18,729 nt of DNA, from contig JAEXNA010000204.1 of NCBI GenBank assembly GCA_023447635.1, positions 1 through 18,729 on the forward strand, written 5' to 3'. The notes beneath the pieces are model-generated. The model made no database searches, had not been told where the DNA came from, and saw nothing but the letters and a program-made list of their open reading frames with translations. This document shows positions 15,488 through 18,729 of the stretch, one piece after another. The first letter of the stretch is position 1, and each line of letters starts with the position of its first letter. Made by a program: the position numbers and the translations under genes. Source of the DNA: Vulcanimicrobiota bacterium. Its GTDB lineage: Bacteria; Vulcanimicrobiota; Xenobia; Xenobiales; JADMJV01.

Positions 15488-16428
15488 TCCGATGCCTCCT
15501 CAGGGGTGAAACTTGTCTGGTGCGCCACGATGTAATTCGGGCGCCCCTTGGTGTTTTCGAAGGCGCGCCAGACGTACTCTCCGATGATCCCCAGGCCGAA
15601 GCAGTTGAGCGCCCCGAAGAAGGTGATGGCGAGCATGGTAGCCGTGTAGCCGGGAATCGGAATGTTGTAGGTCAGGCGCGCCACCAGCACCACCAGCGCC
15701 CAGACCGTGCTGGCGACCAGCCCCAGCAGTCCCATTCGGGTCAGCAGTCGGACCGGAAGTTCGGAAAAAGCGAAGACGCTGTCGAGCAGATAGTTCACCT
15801 TTTTGGCGAAGGTCCAGCCGCTCACCCCGTGGGTTCGGGCCAGCCGACCGTAGCTGACCTCGGCCCTGCGAAAGCCCACCCAGTAAAGCTGCGCCACCAG
15901 GGAAGAGCGGTTTTCGGTCAGCCGGAGCACCTCGTCGCGCACGGGGGCGGTGCAAGCGAAGATGTCGACCCCTCCCACCGGCATCTCCTTGGAGACGTAG
16001 CGCCGGTAGAGTTTCCAGAAGAGGCGCGAGGAGAAGTTGTTGAAAAGCCCGTCGTCGCGGCTCTCTCGGACACCCACCGCCACGTCGAAGCCTTCTTCCA
16101 GAAGCTTGCGCCGGAACTCGACCATGAGTTCCGGTGGCTCTTGCAGGTCGGCCGCCATCACTCCCATCGCCTTCCCGCGCGCGGCGGCCATGCCGGCCCG
16201 GATGGCCGAAAACGAGCCGTAGTTGCGGGACAGCTTCAGCAGTTGCGAGGGGAAGGCGCAGTTCGGCAGCGCTTCCCACAGCTTTTCATACGAATCGTCG
16301 GGCGAGCCGTCGACCACCATCACCACGTCGAGATCGGGGATCTCTGCGTGCAGCTTTTCCAGCGCCTGCAGCAGGCTCGCGATGTTCTCGGAGTTGCGGT
16401 AGACGGGGATGACGACGGTGAAACTCAC
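15484..16428 (-). CDS. Polyprenyl-phosphate glycosyltransferase, GT2 family
   Basis: 314 aa. The N-terminal GT-A domain (1-225) has FTVVIPVYRNSENI, VVDGSPDDS (38-46), LSRNYGSFSAIRAG (66-79) and the DLQEPPE motif (94-100) that holds the metal and nucleotide sugar. Two hydrophobic helices (about 232-254 and 263-287) follow, ending GIIGEYVWRAFENTKGRPNYIV. This is the layout of DPM1/ArnC/GtrB-type enzymes, which move a sugar from a nucleotide donor to undecaprenyl phosphate on the cytoplasmic face of the membrane. The start is GTG with AGGGGG 6 nt upstream, overlapping the preceding stop (GTGA). The context suggests the dTDP-N-acetylamino sugar as donor; this is inference. Confidence 0.9.
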   Translation of the reverse strand: MSFTVVIPVYRNSENIASLLQALEKLHAEIPDLDVVMVVDGSPDDSYEKLWEALPNCAFPSQLLKLSRNYGSFSAIRAGMAAARGKAMGVMAADLQEPPELMVEFRRKLLEEGFDVAVGVRESRDDGLFNNFSSRLFWKLYRRYVSKEMPVGGVDIFACTAPVRDEVLRLTENRSSLVAQLYWVGFRRAEVSYGRLARTHGVSGWTFAKKVNYLLDSVFAFSELPVRLLTRMGLLGLVASTVWALVVLVARLTYNIPIPGYTATMLAITFFGALNCFGLGIIGEYVWRAFENTKGRPNYIVAHQTSFTPEEASE

Positions 16429-17303
16429 GGCAACCCCCTGGCCTGGCAGAACTCTTCGTAGTCGCGGATGTAGTCGTCCGCGTCATACGGGTCCGAGGCC
16501 AGCCCCATCACCACGGCGCCAGCGCTGTAGTTGTAGAGGGTGCACCAGGTCATGGGCGGGACGTAGAGGCCCAGGTTGGGGCTGTCTAGTCTTACGAACT
16601 CGCGTTTGTGGCCGTCATCGAGCACGATGTCGACGGAGCCGGACAGCGCGACCAGGTACTGCTGAAGCTCCCTGTGCGCGTGGTCGCCGCGGATGTGTTT
16701 GCCGGGCACGTTCAGGATCACGAACACTCTCTGAGGAGTGAACGGCAGGGTCGAGCCGACCTCGCGCACCATCAAGTCGCCGCGATGGTCGCTGATCAGG
16801 TCGACTTTGCTCAGGTAAGGAGAGGTCGCTTTGTCCATCGGAGTGGCGTCGGTCAGGCGCACCACGCGGGCAGGGTTTCCCACCACCACGGCGTGGGCGG
16901 GCACGTTCGAGGTCACCACGGCACCGGCGCCGACCATGGCGTGTCGGCCGATGGTGAGGCCGGCCAGGATGGTCGAGTTGGCCCCGATCGAGGCGCCTTT
17001 GCGAATCCTGGTTTCCGGATACTGGTCGAGATGAGCTTTGCTGCGGGGGAACGGGTCGTTGCAGAAGGTGGCGTTGGGGCCGATGAACACGTCGTCTTCA
17101 GCGTGGATGCCGTCCCACAGTTGGACGCCGGATTTCACGGTGACGCGGTCGCCCAGCGTGACCTTGTTCTCGATGAACACGTGGTCGCAGATGTTGCAGT
17201 CTTTGCCGAGCTTCGCTCCGGGCAGGACGTGGGCGAAGGCCCAGATGCGGGTGCCTTCTCCAATGTCGTCGGACTCGACCAGGGCCTGGGGGTGCACGCT
17301 CAT
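16425..17303 (-). CDS. Fused sugar N-acetyltransferase and dTDP-4-keto-6-deoxyhexose 3,4-ketoisomerase (WxcM-like)
   Basis: 292 aa with two enzymes in one chain. Residues 1-150 form a left-handed beta-helix of hexapeptide repeats (IGEGTRIWAFAHVLPGAKLG, VFIGPNATFCND, TILAGLTIGRHAMVGAGAVV, VGNPARVVR) as in acetyltransferases such as QdtC/FdtC. Residues about 160-292 are a cupin like FdtA/QdtA, with His208 and His210 in GDHAHRELQQYL as probable catalytic residues. The two activities act before and after the neighbouring aminotransferase. The same frame is open far upstream to 18032, but that part is antisense-like low-complexity; the ATG at 17303 begins the homologous region and overlaps the upstream stop (ATGA). 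Whether the isomerase yields the galacto or gluco form is not decided. Confidence 0.88.
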   Translation of the reverse strand: MSVHPQALVESDDIGEGTRIWAFAHVLPGAKLGKDCNICDHVFIENKVTLGDRVTVKSGVQLWDGIHAEDDVFIGPNATFCNDPFPRSKAHLDQYPETRIRKGASIGANSTILAGLTIGRHAMVGAGAVVTSNVPAHAVVVGNPARVVRLTDATPMDKATSPYLSKVDLISDHRGDLMVREVGSTLPFTPQRVFVILNVPGKHIRGDHAHRELQQYLVALSGSVDIVLDDGHKREFVRLDSPNLGLYVPPMTWCTLYNYSAGAVVMGLASDPYDADDYIRDYEEFCQARGLP

Positions 17304-18463
17304 ACGGGGGTGGGCCAGGCGTTCACGGCGCTGGCGACTCTTTCTATTTCGCTGTCGGTGAGGAACGGATGGATCGGAAGCGAGAGGACGGTGCGGGCCG
17401 TTATGAGGGCTGTTGGGGTTGGAGGGGAGGGCGGGACGTCGCGCATCGCCTCCTGTTCGGGAATCAGCCCGGGGTAGTGAACGGCTGACTGGATCTGGTG
17501 GGATCTGAGGTGCGCCATCAGGCTGTCGCGGCGGTTGGAGCGGACAGGGAACAGGTGCCAGACGGCCTCGTCGTCGGCTGTGGGGAGCTGAACTTCCGGG
17601 TGGTTGATGGTGCGGAGGTAGCGTTCGGCGATGGCCTTTCTTCTGTCCGTCCAGGTGGAAAGTTCCGGGAGGAGCGCCTGGCGCAGGATGGCGGCTTGCA
17701 CTTCGTCGAGGCGGCTGTTCAGGCCGAGTTCGGCGTGCACGTATTTCGAGGTCTGGCCGTAGTCGCGCAGGGTGCGGCAGCGTTTTTCGAGGGCGGGGTC
17801 GGAGGTGAGGACGGCGCCGCCGTCGCCCATACAGCCGAGGTTCTTGGTGGGATAGAAGCTGATCGCGGTGACCTGTCCCACGCTTCCTACGGGCTTGCCT
17901 TGATGCGTAGCGCCGATGGCTTGAGCGGCGTCTTCCACGATGTCCAGTTGGTACTTGTCCTTGAGATGTTGCAGGCGAGGGAGGTCGAGCGAGCGTCCGT
18001 AGAGGTGGACGGGGACCAGGAATTTCAGGCACGGGTCGCTTTCTAGCGCTTGTTCGGCCAGATTCAGGTCGAGCAGACCGTGCTCGTCGACGTCGATGAA
18101 AGTGGGGGTTCCGCCCGCTCTCAGGATGGCCAGAGTCGTGGCGAAGGCGGAAAGGGGAGTCGTCAGCACCTTCTGGCCCGGTTGCAGATTCAGCGCGCGC
18201 AACCCGATTTCGATGGCATCGAGGCCGCTGGCGCAGCCGATGGCGTGAGGAAGACTTGCGAATTTGGCGAGTTCTTGCTCGAAGAGTTCGACCTCTTTAC
18301 CCAGCACGTACCGGCCGCTCTGGCCCACCTGGCGGAAGGCGGCTTGCGCGGCCTCGCCTACCTGCGCCCACTGGCGCGTGAAATCGTTGAGCCCGATCGG
18401 CTCGAGCGTCGTCGGCTCGGGGGAGGGAGTGGTGGGGTTCACCTTAGCTCGTTTTGACGACAT
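17300..18463 (-). CDS. DegT/DnrJ/EryC1 sugar aminotransferase (FdtB/QdtB-like)
   Basis: 387 aa, PLP-dependent fold type I. It should transaminate the C3 keto group of the dTDP-3-keto-6-deoxyhexose formed by the adjacent cupin domain, with glutamate as donor. Visible are SGLDAIEIGLRALNL (79-93), VPVHLYG (150-156), VEDAAQAIGA (176-185) with Asp178 for the pyridine nitrogen, and SFYPTKNLGCMGDGGAV (202-218) with Lys207 as Schiff-base lysine. The first about 20 residues are variable and Pro/Thr rich. AGGAG lies 9 nt before the ATG at 18463; the frame stays open to 18580 only through the upstream repeat. It is the first gene of the sugar operon. The 3-amino assignment rests on the WxcM-like neighbour. 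Confidence 0.9.
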   Translation of the reverse strand: MSSKRAKVNPTTPSPEPTTLEPIGLNDFTRQWAQVGEAAQAAFRQVGQSGRYVLGKEVELFEQELAKFASLPHAIGCASGLDAIEIGLRALNLQPGQKVLTTPLSAFATTLAILRAGGTPTFIDVDEHGLLDLNLAEQALESDPCLKFLVPVHLYGRSLDLPRLQHLKDKYQLDIVEDAAQAIGATHQGKPVGSVGQVTAISFYPTKNLGCMGDGGAVLTSDPALEKRCRTLRDYGQTSKYVHAELGLNSRLDEVQAAILRQALLPELSTWTDRRKAIAERYLRTINHPEVQLPTADDEAVWHLFPVRSNRRDSLMAHLRSHQIQSAVHYPGLIPEQEAMRDVPPSPPTPTALITARTVLSLPIHPFLTDSEIERVASAVNAWPTPV

Positions 18464-18538
18464 GGAGATCCACTCCTGGCCCAAGAGGGACGCGACGCGC
18501 GGGGTTGGGCGCACGGTGCGAGGCTCGCGGTCGCTCTT

Positions 18539-18729
18539 GGTGCTCCGTTTGGACACCACGGTGTCCAAATAGAGCACCAAAAGGTTCGGGGAGGCGGGGG
18601 TGGAGGGCGTCGAGGACTTCGGTGCTCCGTTTGGACACCACGGTGTCCAAATAGAACACCAAGAGTTTCGGGGAGGCCGGAGTGGAGGTCGTGGAGGACT
18701 TCGGTGCTCCGTTTGGACACCACGGTGTC
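18539..18729. repeat. 82-bp tandem repeat with long hairpin, continuing past the window
   Basis: Two full units begin at 18539 and 18621, and a third at 18703 is cut by the window end; the period is exactly 82 bp. Each begins with GGTGCTC-CG, then TTTGGACACC-AC-GGTGTCCAAA (a perfect 10-bp inverted repeat), then TA and GAGCACC, so about 40 bp fold into a 17-bp hairpin with a small internal loop. In unit 2 the last arm is GAACACC (one mismatch). The remaining 42 bp of each unit is G-rich and less conserved. The array starts about 76 bp upstream of the sugar operon start codon and has no recognisable gene or promoter. Confidence 0.9.

Noticed and set aside
17304..18032. N-terminal extension of the acetyltransferase/ketoisomerase frame
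   Set aside because: It overlaps the aminotransferase gene in another frame, is Arg/Pro rich with no domain, and the family start with a 4-bp overlap lies at 17303.
18439..18729. Short open frames across the right-edge repeats
   Set aside because: They consist of the hairpin read in different frames (82 bp is not a multiple of three), with no ribosome-binding site and no domain.

Overview
The window is GC-rich bacterial chromosomal DNA with closely packed genes. Several start codons are GTG or TTG, and most transcription units end in clear intrinsic terminators. I found no tRNA, rRNA, transposase, phage gene or CRISPR array. The lytic transglycosylase, Sec-type signal peptides, undecaprenyl-type glycosyltransferase and dTDP-sugar genes fit a free-living bacterium with a peptidoglycan wall and decorated surface glycans. 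The phylum cannot be read from the sequence. The GroEL ends in a histidine-rich tail rather than a Gly-Gly-Met tail, which is compatible with several lineages outside the Proteobacteria.

Layout. The left edge (1 to about 425) is a non-coding tandem array with nested periods. Next come a glycine-zipper protein (-), an FKBP peptidyl-prolyl isomerase (+), a hairpin-bearing tandem repeat, a small secreted protein (-) and a membrane-anchored EEP-fold hydrolase (-). Divergent from the hydrolase is glyoxalase I (+), followed by a short-chain dehydrogenase that seems to have lost its N-terminal nucleotide-binding end (+) and a DUF486 membrane protein (-). The groES-groEL operon (+) sits in the centre. 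It is followed by a secreted lytic transglycosylase with a structured leader (+), a LysR regulator (-) divergent from a second SDR (+), a CNT nucleoside transporter (-) and an APC/CAT amino-acid permease (-).

The right third (13596-18463) is a nucleotide-sugar module. On the minus strand four genes overlap by 4 bp each: a DegT-type sugar aminotransferase, a fused acetyltransferase/3,4-ketoisomerase (WxcM-like), a GT2 glycosyltransferase with two C-terminal membrane helices, and rmlA. Facing them, rmlB lies on the plus strand and shares its stop codon bases with rmlA. Together they predict this route: glucose-1-phosphate to dTDP-glucose (RmlA), to dTDP-4-keto-6-deoxyglucose (RmlB), to the 3-keto isomer (cupin domain), to the 3-amino sugar (aminotransferase), to the N-acetylated sugar (hexapeptide domain). 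The product would be dTDP-Fuc3NAc or dTDP-Qui3NAc, probably handed to a lipid carrier by the GT2 enzyme. Upstream of this operon an 82-bp tandem repeat, each unit holding a long hairpin, runs off the right edge.

Most of the genes are ordinary. The observations I rate highest are the mutually exclusive RNA structures over the lytic transglycosylase ribosome-binding site, the two hairpin repeat families (one with a compensatory base-pair change), the perfect dyad over the LysR start codon, and the decayed SDR N-terminus next to a strong terminator.
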